Below the pieces are notes generated by a model. That model ran no database searches and was not told the DNA's origin. It saw nothing but the letters and a program-made list of their open reading frames with translations. 11,136 nt of DNA, taken from NCBI GenBank assembly GCA_900762805.1, contig CAAFHY010000165.1:1-11136 (forward strand), read 5' to 3'. The translations under genes and the position numbers were made by a program. Source of the stretch: Oscillospiraceae bacterium. GTDB taxonomy: Bacteria > Bacillota > Clostridia > Oscillospirales > Ruminococcaceae. Shown one piece after another: positions 5,790-11,136 of the stretch. Numbering within the stretch: the stretch's first letter is position 1; each line of letters starts with the position of its first letter.

Positions 5790-7007
5790 TCACACGTTTT
5801 CCGGCTTGACCAGCTCCAGCAGCAGCTGCACCGCCGTGTCCATGGCCTCAGCCGAAATATACTCATAGCGGCCATGGAAGTTGTAGCCGCCGGTCGGCAG
5901 ATTGGGGCAGGGCAGTCCCATAAAGGAAAGCCGCGCGCCGTCGGTGCCGCCGCGGACCGGCTCGGCCTTGGGAGCGTCGATGCCGGCGGCCTTCATGGCG
6001 CGCACGATCTTTTTCTCGATGTCGGGATAGTTCTTCAGCACCTCGTACATATTGTAGTAGCTGTCGTTGATGCGGCACTGCACCACGCTGCGGCCATACT
6101 TGTCGGCCAGCAGGTCGGCAACCGTCTGCAGCTGCTGCTTGCGGTGCTCGAAGCGCGCGCGGTCATGATCGCGGATGATGTACTGCATGTGCGCCGCCTC
6201 CTCGTTGGCCTCGACGTTTTGCAGATGGAAGAAGCCCTCGCGCCCCTCGGTGAATTCGGGGCGCTCGGCGGCCGGCAGCAGGCTGTCGAACTCGCAGGCG
6301 ATGCGGGCGGCGTTGATCATCTTACCCTTGGCCGATCCGGGGTGGATGTTGCGGCCGGTGATGCGGATGTCGGCGGCCGCCGCATTGAAGGTCTCGATGG
6401 CGTAATAGTCGAGGTCGCCGCCGTCCACCGTGTAGGCATAGTCGGCGCCGAAGGCCTTGACATCGAAGCAGTCAACGCCGCGGCCGACCTCCTCGTCGGT
6501 GGTAAAGGCGATCTTGAGGGTGCCGTGGGGCGCGCCGGTGGTGAGGAGCTGCTCCAGCGCCGTCATGATCTCAGCTACGCCGGCCTTGTCGTCAGCCCCC
6601 AGCAGGGTGGTGCCGTCGGTGACGATGAGACTCTGCCCCTCGTATTTTTTCAGGTCGGGGAATTCTCTGCTCGACAGCACATAGCCGTGCCCCAGCTCGA
6701 CGTCGCCGCCGTCATAGGGTGCGACAATGCGCGCCTTGACGTCCTTGCCGGACAGGTCGGGTGAGGTGTCGATATGGGCGATCAGGCCGACTACCGGCTT
6801 ATTCTCACAGCCGGCGGTGGCCGGCAGTGTCGCCAGCACATAGCCGGCGTCGGTCACCGAAACATCGGCAAGCCCCAGCTCGGTCAGCTCGCGCGCCAGC
6901 TCCTGCGACAGCACCAGCTGCCGGGCGCTGGAGGGGTGGGCCTCGCAGTTAGGGTCGGAGGCCGTATCATAGGTTACATAGTGAAGCAATCTTTCGTAAG
7001 CTCTCAT
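5790..7007 (-). CDS. pepT: Peptidase T (tripeptide aminopeptidase, M20B)
   Basis: This cytosolic zinc aminopeptidase (405 residues; family about 408) removes the N-terminal residue from tripeptides. The metal site of family M20 is complete: His78 and Asp80 in LIAHIDTSPD, Asp139/Asp140 in LLGADDKAG, the catalytic and metal glutamates Glu172/Glu173 in TTDEEVGRG, Asp195 in TVDGGDLDY and His378 in GYNFHGRYEY. The numbering is within one residue of that known for Salmonella PepT. The dimerisation domain inserts at about 205-315 with ITGRNIHPGSAKGKM, and VRGGTDGARLSFMGLPCPNL is a family hallmark. I use the ATG at 7007 (MRAYERLLHYVTYDT), which has GAGG about eight bases upstream; the frame stays open further up but without family residues. 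The preceding membrane-protein gene ends 35 bases upstream on the same strand, so both are likely transcribed together. Confidence 0.95.
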   Translation of the reverse strand: MRAYERLLHYVTYDTASDPNCEAHPSSARQLVLSQELARELTELGLADVSVTDAGYVLATLPATAGCENKPVVGLIAHIDTSPDLSGKDVKARIVAPYDGGDVELGHGYVLSSREFPDLKKYEGQSLIVTDGTTLLGADDKAGVAEIMTALEQLLTTGAPHGTLKIAFTTDEEVGRGVDCFDVKAFGADYAYTVDGGDLDYYAIETFNAAAADIRITGRNIHPGSAKGKMINAARIACEFDSLLPAAERPEFTEGREGFFHLQNVEANEEAAHMQYIIRDHDRARFEHRKQQLQTVADLLADKYGRSVVQCRINDSYYNMYEVLKNYPDIEKKIVRAMKAAGIDAPKAEPVRGGTDGARLSFMGLPCPNLPTGGYNFHGRYEYISAEAMDTAVQLLLELVKPENV

Positions 7008-7042
7008 TTGGTGTTCCTCGCTGTGCTTTCCGGCGCGCGGCT

Positions 7043-7732
7043 TTAGCTGAGGGCGGAGGCACGCACCTCCACCAGCAGCCACTGGCCCTCTTCACGCGCC
7101 ATGACATATTCCATATGTTTTACAACGGTATCGTGCTCCGGGTCGCGCTTGCCGGTATAATGCTCTATCAGGCCGGGGGACATATAGGCCACCGTCAGCA
7201 CACGGTTGCTGCCCTCGCGCGCCACCTTCGTGACCTTGGGATAAAAGGCCACCGTGCCGGAGGTATCCGGCAGCGTGTAGAGGCCGGTTTCACTGTCATA
7301 GACAAAGGAGAGGCTGACATCGGAAAAGGTATGATGCTCAACCGTATAGCCGCCGCCGTACATCGAAGCCGCCGCCGTCGACACCTCAAGGGCAGGCAGC
7401 AGCAGGCGGCCCTCCTCGTCATACTGGCGGTTCGCGGCCGGATAGCTGCCCAGCGACTGGTAGATGGCCGCCTCCAGCAGCAGGTCGTCGTTGGGGTTTT
7501 CGGTGATGACGAAGGGACTGGGGTCGAGCGCCACGACAAATTCGATCTGGCTTTCAAATTCATCGATCATGTTGGAGTTTGTCACCAGTGAATAGACTTG
7601 CTTGCCCACTGTCACCAGCACTGAAACAATACCGATAAAGGCAAGAAGCAACGTCACTCCGCCCGTTACCTTGCGGCGCACGGTGCGGCGATGGCGGATC
7701 TGTTCTTCCTTGGTGCGTTTTTTCTTTGCCAT
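7043..7732 (-). CDS. Unrecognised single-pass membrane protein, upstream of pepT
   Basis: I do not recognise this 229-residue protein. It begins with a strongly basic cytoplasmic tail (MAKKKRTKEEQIRHRRTVRR), followed by one hydrophobic segment at about 22-43 (VTGGVTLLLAFIGIVSVLVT). By the positive-inside rule, the remaining about 185 residues should be outside the cell. That part is acidic, rich in Tyr, Val and Thr with alternating hydrophobic residues, and ends HMEYVMAREEGQWLLVEVRA. Such a tail, a beta hairpin with a central Trp, recalls NTF2-like or similar small alpha+beta extracytoplasmic domains, but this is only a resemblance. There is no cysteine and no lipobox. I chose the ATG at 7732 because AAGGAG lies eight bases upstream; the TTG at 7738 is too close to that site. 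It has a good promoter and is first in a two-gene unit with pepT. A role in cell envelope or peptide handling would be a guess. Confidence 0.85.
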   Translation of the reverse strand: MAKKKRTKEEQIRHRRTVRRKVTGGVTLLLAFIGIVSVLVTVGKQVYSLVTNSNMIDEFESQIEFVVALDPSPFVITENPNDDLLLEAAIYQSLGSYPAANRQYDEEGRLLLPALEVSTAAASMYGGGYTVEHHTFSDVSLSFVYDSETGLYTLPDTSGTVAFYPKVTKVAREGSNRVLTVAYMSPGLIEHYTGKRDPEHDTVVKHMEYVMAREEGQWLLVEVRASALS

Positions 7733-7810
7733 ATTCAAGGCTCCTTGTTGAAAATGCAGGCTGCACGCGGCGGACGGGACCGTGCCCGACCGGTGCGTTC
7801 GGTTCTTATT

Positions 7811-7839
7811 ATTGTACCATATTCCTTGCAGCTTTTCAA
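7811..7839 (-). promoter_or_regulatory. Predicted extended -10 promoter of the membrane protein-pepT unit
   Basis: On the minus strand, -35 TTGAAA (7834-7839), 17-base spacer and -10 TACAAT (7811-7816) preceded by TGG, the extended -10 element. Five of six bases match in each hexamer. The leader to the ATG at 7732 is about 70 bases and GC-rich. Confidence 0.75.
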
Positions 7840-8070
7840 ATCCTGTGGAAAGCGGTACGCAAAAGACCGCAAAAAGGGGCGGACGCCGCGGCTTTGGCCG
7901 CTTCGCGGGCGGGGCATTGGCGCCGACAACGGGGATGGGGCGGTGTTGCGAAAGCCATACTAACCTAACGGAAGAAACGACCTTACAGGTGGGAAAGCAT
8001 GAGCCTTTTGGTTCAAAATGGCGTCTGCTGGCGCAAGTGGAAGCCCGCTACTATATTCTGATTTCCAAAT
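7840..8070. other. Gene-free stretch between the membrane-protein promoter and the IS remnant
   Basis: I see no supportable gene here. A long plus-strand open frame (from about 7782 to 8282) has low-complexity Arg/Gly content and no family resemblance. Bases 7875-7930 are very GC-rich with small self-complementary segments such as GCGGCTTTGGCCGC. From about 7950 the composition falls towards that of the decayed IS3 transposase that follows, so part of it may be the same element beyond recognition. Confidence 0.5.
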
Positions 8071-8094
8071 GTATCAGACGCAATAAAAGCTGTC

Positions 8095-8268
8095 CTTTTC
8101 CGAATCCTGTAATTTCCGGTGGTTCTCCCGCAAGAGCTTCAGCCTATGGAACACTTCAGACAGGAACTAATCGAATATCCGGATTACTACAACAGCCGCA
8201 GGACCAAGGCGAAACTAAAGGGCTTGCCGCCTGCATTACACAGACAGCAAGCCCTTCTGAGTGCTTGA
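8095..8268 (+). pseudogene. Degraded IS3-family (IS150-like) transposase, C-terminal remnant
   Basis: In the frame ending at the TGA 8266-8268, bases 8131-8265 read QELQPMEHFRQELIEYPDYY then NSRRTKAKLKGLPPALHRQQ and ALLSA. This is the well-known C-terminus of IS3-family OrfB transposases (pattern QSMEHF..EL..YIDYYNN.RI.AKLKGLSP...R.QAL). Further upstream the same frame reads LFRIL, a TAA stop (8110-8112), and FPVVLPQEL, which lines up residue for residue with the family's FFGILKSELLYLQEL, the stop replacing a lysine codon. About 60 codons of an expected 270-290 are left and most of the DDE catalytic core is missing, so the gene is dead. Above 8095 resemblance fades (the segment around 8068-8094 can be aligned to the NCLDNAVME region only with gaps). 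The downstream terminal repeat confirms the element. Confidence 0.85.
8218..8256. repeat. Perfect inverted repeat inside the IS3 remnant
   Basis: AAGGGCTTGC (8218-8227) and GCAAGCCCTT (8247-8256) are exact complements across a 19-base loop, within the last codons of the transposase remnant. It can form a stable hairpin; no T-run follows. Confidence 0.7.
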
Positions 8269-8289
8269 ACAATTATTGTTAGATATATT

Positions 8290-8312
8290 TGTCTAACTTA
8301 TGGGGCGCTTCA
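8290..8312 (+). mobile_element. Right terminal inverted repeat of the IS3-family remnant
   Basis: The sequence begins TGTCTAACTTATGGGG and ends in CA at 8312, 21 bases after the transposase stop. This matches the right ends of IS150-group elements, which have TGTCTAACTTTTTGGGG-like repeats ending in CA. A matching left end was not found in the window, so the left part of the element has been deleted. A short GTTAGA/TCTAAC hairpin overlaps the repeat at 8278-8297. Confidence 0.65.
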
Positions 8313-8461
8313 CCCGCGGCCCTGCTTTGTTCTGCTTTCTGCCGGCGGGCGGCAGTAAAACGGTTTTTCTTCTGTCAAAGCCCTTTTCTCCCGGCGCTTC
8401 TGCTTGCAGCGGCCTGCGGTGACAAGCCCTTGCCGCCCGCCCCGCCGGCCTTCCCGGCCCC

Positions 8462-8490
8462 TTGACATTCCCGTCCGCAGGGCTTAAAAT
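8462..8490 (+). promoter_or_regulatory. Predicted strong promoter of the histidinol-phosphatase gene
   Basis: TTGACA at 8462-8467 (perfect -35), a 17-base spacer and TAAAAT at 8485-8490 (five of six). The start codon at 8516 leaves a very short leader, roughly 20 bases, with GAGG eight bases before the ATG. The region 8313-8461 upstream holds no gene; a CTGCCG/CGGCAG hairpin lies at 8339-8355. Confidence 0.8.
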
Positions 8491-8515
8491 GATACTCGGA
8501 AACGAGGTTCCTTCC

Positions 8516-9370
8516 ATGAAATACAACGGTCATACACACACCGAGCTCTGTCCGCACGGCAGCGGCCAATCGACTGCCGCCATGATCGAAAAGGCCATCG
8601 AGCTGGGCTTTACCGACTACTGCATCACCGAGCACGCCCCGCTGCCCATCGAGCTGTTGGACAACTATGTCGGCCCTCTTGCCGGCTTCTGCGAATCGGC
8701 GCTGCGCCTTGAACAGGTCGAGGACTATTTTTCGCTGGCCGAGGGGCTGCGCGAGCAGTTCAGCGGGCGCATCAACATCCACATCGGCTTTGAGGTCGAT
8801 TATCTGCCGGGCCTTGAGCGGCAGACGCGCGCCTTCCTTGACCGCTACGGGCCGCGCTGCGACACCGGCATCCTGTCGGTGCATTTTCTGACCGACGAGC
8901 AGGGCCGCCTGCACTGCGGGGATGCCACACCGGAGCTGCTGGCCGCCTGCGTTGCCCCGTGGCTCGATGACCCGCAGGAGATCTACCACCGCTATCTGAC
9001 GCTGGTGAAGCAGTCGGTCGAGGCCGAGCTCGGCGCCTACGCTCCCAAGCGCATCGGGCACATGAGCCTCATCAAGCGGCATCAGGACTATTTCCACTTC
9101 CCCGAACAGTTTGACGCGCGCAACATGGAGCTGGTGCGTGAGATCCTGCTGGCCATCCGGGCGCGCGGCGGCGAGCTGGACTTCAACCTCGCCGGGATGT
9201 ACAAGCCCGAATGCAACGAATTCTACCCCGGGATGCAGATCGCGGCGCTGGCCGCCGAGCTGGGCGTGCCGATGGTCTACGGATCCGACTCGCACGAAAT
9301 CGATTCGATCGGACGGGGTTATCACCTCTACACCGGTCTGATGCGCTTTTTCGGCGTTAAAGGGTTTTAA
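8516..9370 (+). CDS. PHP-family histidinol-phosphatase (HisJ/HisK type)
   Basis: This 284-residue cytoplasmic metalloenzyme probably removes phosphate from L-histidinol phosphate, the penultimate step of histidine synthesis. The PHP metal site can be read throughout: His6 and His8 in YNGHTHTELCPHGSG, His40 in DYCITEHAPLP, Glu93 in IGFEVDYLPG, His123 in ILSVHFL, His182 in RIGHMSLIKR, and Asp258/His260 in YGSDSHEIDSIG. CITEHAPLP together with LDFNLAGMYKPECNEFYPGM is characteristic of the HisJ/HisK group rather than of the PHP domains of DNA polymerases. Length is typical (about 265-285). I use the ATG at 8516 because MKYNGHTHTE is the family N-terminus and GAGG precedes it; the frame open to 8462 overlaps the promoter. 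It is not next to other his genes, as is common in Firmicutes. A broader PHP phosphoesterase role cannot be excluded. Confidence 0.9.
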   Translation: MKYNGHTHTELCPHGSGQSTAAMIEKAIELGFTDYCITEHAPLPIELLDNYVGPLAGFCESALRLEQVEDYFSLAEGLREQFSGRINIHIGFEVDYLPGLERQTRAFLDRYGPRCDTGILSVHFLTDEQGRLHCGDATPELLAACVAPWLDDPQEIYHRYLTLVKQSVEAELGAYAPKRIGHMSLIKRHQDYFHFPEQFDARNMELVREILLAIRARGGELDFNLAGMYKPECNEFYPGMQIAALAAELGVPMVYGSDSHEIDSIGRGYHLYTGLMRFFGVKGF

Positions 9371-9438
9371 CCGGCGGCCTCCGACCCGCACAGACGTTCG
9401 GAGGCTGCCGGCCCGCCGCACAAAAGGTTCGGCGGGCC
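9371..9438 (+). repeat. Two adjacent GC-rich hairpins after the histidinol-phosphatase stop
   Basis: Directly after the TAA, 9371-9384 pairs with 9398-9411 (14 pairs, one G-U, 13-base loop). Then 9410-9418 pairs with 9430-9438 (nine pairs, arm GGCCCGCCG, 11-base loop). The two share two bases at their junction. No T-run follows either, so they are not the terminator itself, which comes at 9465. Confidence 0.75.
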
Positions 9439-9464
9439 GAGCGGCTTGATAAGCACAGTCTCTC

Positions 9465-9513
9465 CCGCGCGGGCGTGGCGCCAAGGTGCTGCGCCCGCGC
9501 GGCCCTTTTTATT
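9465..9513 (+). terminator. Rho-independent terminator of the histidinol-phosphatase gene
   Basis: An 11-base perfect outer stem (9465-9475 with 9492-9502, arm CCGCGCGGGCG) can extend inward with several G-U pairs, and is followed by CCC and TTTTTATT (9506-9513). It lies 95 bases past the stop. The remaining 9514-9638, up to the end of the ABC transporter gene, holds no supportable gene. Confidence 0.85.
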
Positions 9514-9638
9514 ATGCCCTTCGCGCACAGCGGGCAAAGCGGCTTGCGCCGCGTCAGCTCCGCGCTTGACAGGCTTTTCCGCCCTCTGCCCTCAGCGGCC
9601 GGTGCATCCCTCGTCCAGTTATCGGGAGTGATCGCCGC

Positions 9639-11136
9639 TCACGTGCGGAACTGCATCTCATACAGCTCTTTATAGAGGGAATTGCCCTGCATCAGCACCT
9701 CATGGGTCCCCATGGCCTCGATGCCGCTGTCGGTGATGACCACGATCTCGTCGGCGTTTTTGATCGTCGAAAGGCGGTGCGCCACCACAATCGAGGTACG
9801 GCCGTGACACATGGCGTCGAGCGACTGCTGCAGCTGCGCCTCCGTGGCGTTGTCAAGCGCGCTGGTGGCCTCGTCAAGAATGACGATCTCAGGGTTTTTA
9901 ACAAAAATTCGCGCGATGGCGATGCGCTGCTTCTGGCCGCCTGACAGCATGACCCCGCGCTCGCCGATATAGGTATCGTACCCATCGGGCAGCGTCATAA
10001 CAAAATCATGCAGCATGGCCTTGCGGGCGGCCTCAATGATCTGCTCGCGCGAGGCGTCGCGCCCGGCATAACCGATGTTGTCGGCGATGGTGCCGGTAAA
10101 CAGAAAAACATCCTGCTGCACGATGCCGATCTTCTGGCGCAGCGAGCTGAGAGTGATATCCTCGATATTCCTGCCGCCGATGGTGATAGAGCCGGCCGAT
10201 AGGGGATAGAAGCGCGGCAGCAGGTGGCAGAGCGTCGTCTTGCCGCCGCCCGACGGCCCCACCAGCGCCACCTTGTGGCCCTCCTTAATGGTCAGGCACA
10301 GGTCGCTCAGTACCTGCTTATCCTCACCGTAGCGGAAAGAAACGTGATCAAACACAATGTCGCCCGACAGATGCTCTACCGGCCTTGCCTTGGGGCTTTC
10401 GTATTCGGGCCGCTCGTCCATCACCTCGCAGAAGCGGCGGAATCCCTCCTTGCCGTCCTCAAACTGCTCAAAGAACATCCCCAGCTTGCGCAGCGGCGAA
10501 ATGAAGGTGGAGATGTAGAGCAGGAAGGTCGTATAATCGACAAGCGTGATCTCGCCCTTGAGGCTGAACAGGCCGCCAGCCGTGATAACGACAAAGTACA
10601 TGATGTCGATGTAGAAGGTCATGCCCGACTGGAACAGCGCCATCATGCGGTAGTAGCGGCGGCGGGCGGTGCGGTATTCGGCGTTGGAGCGGCCAAAGCG
10701 GTCGATCTCGCCATCCTCGTTGTCGAAGGCCTTGGCGACGCGGATGCCCGACAGCGAATTGGAAAGCTCGGCGTTGATCTGCCCGATCTTCTCGCGGCTG
10801 TCGGCCGCCGCCCGGCCCATGTCGAGCCGCCGCTTGCCCACAAAAAAGGTCAGCACCGGCACAAAGGCAAAGATGATGAGAGACAGCTTCCAGTTGATGG
10901 TCATAAGGATGCCGAACGAGCCGAGGATCATCAGCACCGAAAGAATGAAATTTTCCGGCCCGTGGTGAGCCAGCTCCGAAACGTCCTGCAGGTCGTTGAC
11001 GACGCGCGACATCAGCGAGCCGGATTTGTTTTTGTCAAAATAGGAAAAGGGAAGACTCTCAAGGTGTGAAAAGATCTCGGCGCGCATATCGGCCTGCATA
11101 TTGACGCAGATGCCGTGCACGTAATAGGAGAAAAAG
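9639..11136 (-). CDS. ABC exporter, fused membrane and ATPase domains, 5' end outside window
   Basis: This is a half-transporter of the ABCB/MsbA/BmrA type that dimerises to pump lipids, drugs or peptides out across the cytoplasmic membrane. The frame is open to the right edge: FFSYYVHGICVNMQADMRAE reads straight through, so the GTG at 11120 is not the real start and about 70-90 residues with the first one or two helices are missing. What remains is 498 residues. The membrane domain contains LPFSYFDKNKSGSLMSRVVN (coupling region) and further helices. The ATPase domain starts near GDIVFDHVSFRYGED and has Walker A GPSGGGKTT, Q-loop GIVQQDVFLF, signature LSGGQKQRIAIAR, Walker B IVILDEAT, D-loop SALD and H-loop VVAHRLS, all intact, so the site should be catalytically competent. 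The stop is at 9639-9641. Whether it works as a homodimer or with a partner encoded outside is unknown. Confidence 0.94.
   Translation of the reverse strand, partial: FFSYYVHGICVNMQADMRAEIFSHLESLPFSYFDKNKSGSLMSRVVNDLQDVSELAHHGPENFILSVLMILGSFGILMTINWKLSLIIFAFVPVLTFFVGKRRLDMGRAAADSREKIGQINAELSNSLSGIRVAKAFDNEDGEIDRFGRSNAEYRTARRRYYRMMALFQSGMTFYIDIMYFVVITAGGLFSLKGEITLVDYTTFLLYISTFISPLRKLGMFFEQFEDGKEGFRRFCEVMDERPEYESPKARPVEHLSGDIVFDHVSFRYGEDKQVLSDLCLTIKEGHKVALVGPSGGGKTTLCHLLPRFYPLSAGSITIGGRNIEDITLSSLRQKIGIVQQDVFLFTGTIADNIGYAGRDASREQIIEAARKAMLHDFVMTLPDGYDTYIGERGVMLSGGQKQRIAIARIFVKNPEIVILDEATSALDNATEAQLQQSLDAMCHGRTSIVVAHRLSTIKNADEIVVITDSGIEAMGTHEVLMQGNSLYKELYEMQFRT

Noticed and set aside
5670..6764. 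Plus-strand open frame of 364 codons opposite pepT
   Set aside because: Starts inside the pepT terminator, runs antisense to an intact pepT, and has Val/Ala/Gly-rich translation without any family pattern.
7999..8061. Possible 20-codon peptide starting ATG with AGGTGG upstream
   Set aside because: Too short and without any family signal; a ribosome-site-like string alone is weak evidence in decayed IS sequence.
7782..8282. Plus-strand open frame of 166 codons covering the gene-free region
   Set aside because: It crosses GC-rich filler and then the IS3 remnant in the wrong frame; the true transposase frame is a different one, so the openness is accidental.
8375..9484. Minus-strand open frame of 369 codons opposite the histidinol-phosphatase
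   Set aside because: Antisense to a gene with all PHP metal ligands; low-information translation; no ribosome site.
9536..9555. Minus-strand hairpin GCGGC-GCAA-GCCGC followed by TTT, as terminator of the ABC exporter gene
   Set aside because: Only five pairs and three Ts; could contribute, but I would not annotate it as a terminator.
10224..11069. Plus-strand open frame of 281 codons opposite the ABC exporter
   Set aside because: Antisense shadow of an exporter with all ABC motifs.
9639..11120. GTG at 11120 as start of a complete 493-residue ABC protein
   Set aside because: The frame continues to the window edge with family-typical residues (FFSYY before VHGICVNMQADMRAE), so the real start lies beyond the window.

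Overview
The window reads as a stretch of chromosome from a fairly GC-rich anaerobic Firmicute, most likely a clostridial gut-type organism of the Oscillospiraceae/Ruminococcaceae kind. This is inferred from protein family types (PTS-linked BglG/MtlR-type regulator, HisJ/HisK-type PHP phosphatase, PepT, Gram-positive ABC exporter), strong AGGAGG ribosome binding sites, sigma-A-like promoters and coding regions that are mostly 60-70% GC. No rRNA, tRNA, CRISPR array or phage module was seen.

Layout. (1) Bases 1-3250, minus strand: a sugar PTS operon in the order regulator, EIIA, EIIB, EIIC, with genes abutting or overlapping. EIIC runs off the left edge. The system is of the lactose/cellobiose (beta-glucoside / chito-oligosaccharide) family. 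The regulator carries every phosphorylatable residue expected for control by the PTS. (2) Bases 3254-4722, minus strand: a MATE multidrug/Na+ antiporter-type transporter with its own promoter and terminator. (3) Bases 4813-5517, plus strand: a HAD phosphatase/phosphoglucomutase-like hydrolase, divergent from the MATE gene. (4) Bases 5518-5789: a convergent intergenic region with inverted repeats and a strong hairpin terminator. (5) Bases 5694-7839, minus strand: a two-gene unit of an unrecognised single-pass membrane protein followed by peptidase T, with an extended -10 promoter. (6) Bases 7840-8461: no intact gene. It holds the decayed 3' end of an IS3-family (IS150-like) transposase with its right terminal repeat. 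(7) Bases 8462-9513, plus strand: a PHP-family histidinol-phosphatase with near-consensus promoter, two hairpins and a strong terminator. (8) Bases 9639-11136, minus strand: an ABC exporter (membrane plus ATPase domains), cut by the right edge.

The best-linked set is the PTS operon: EIIA passes phosphate to EIIB, EIIB to the sugar moved by EIIC, and the same chain can phosphorylate the PRDs of the regulator that heads the operon. The other genes look like independent housekeeping or transport units. I found no convincing new multi-gene defence or metabolic system. The points most worth following are the composition break at EIIC, a possible activator site upstream of the PTS promoter, and the unrecognised membrane protein paired with pepT.
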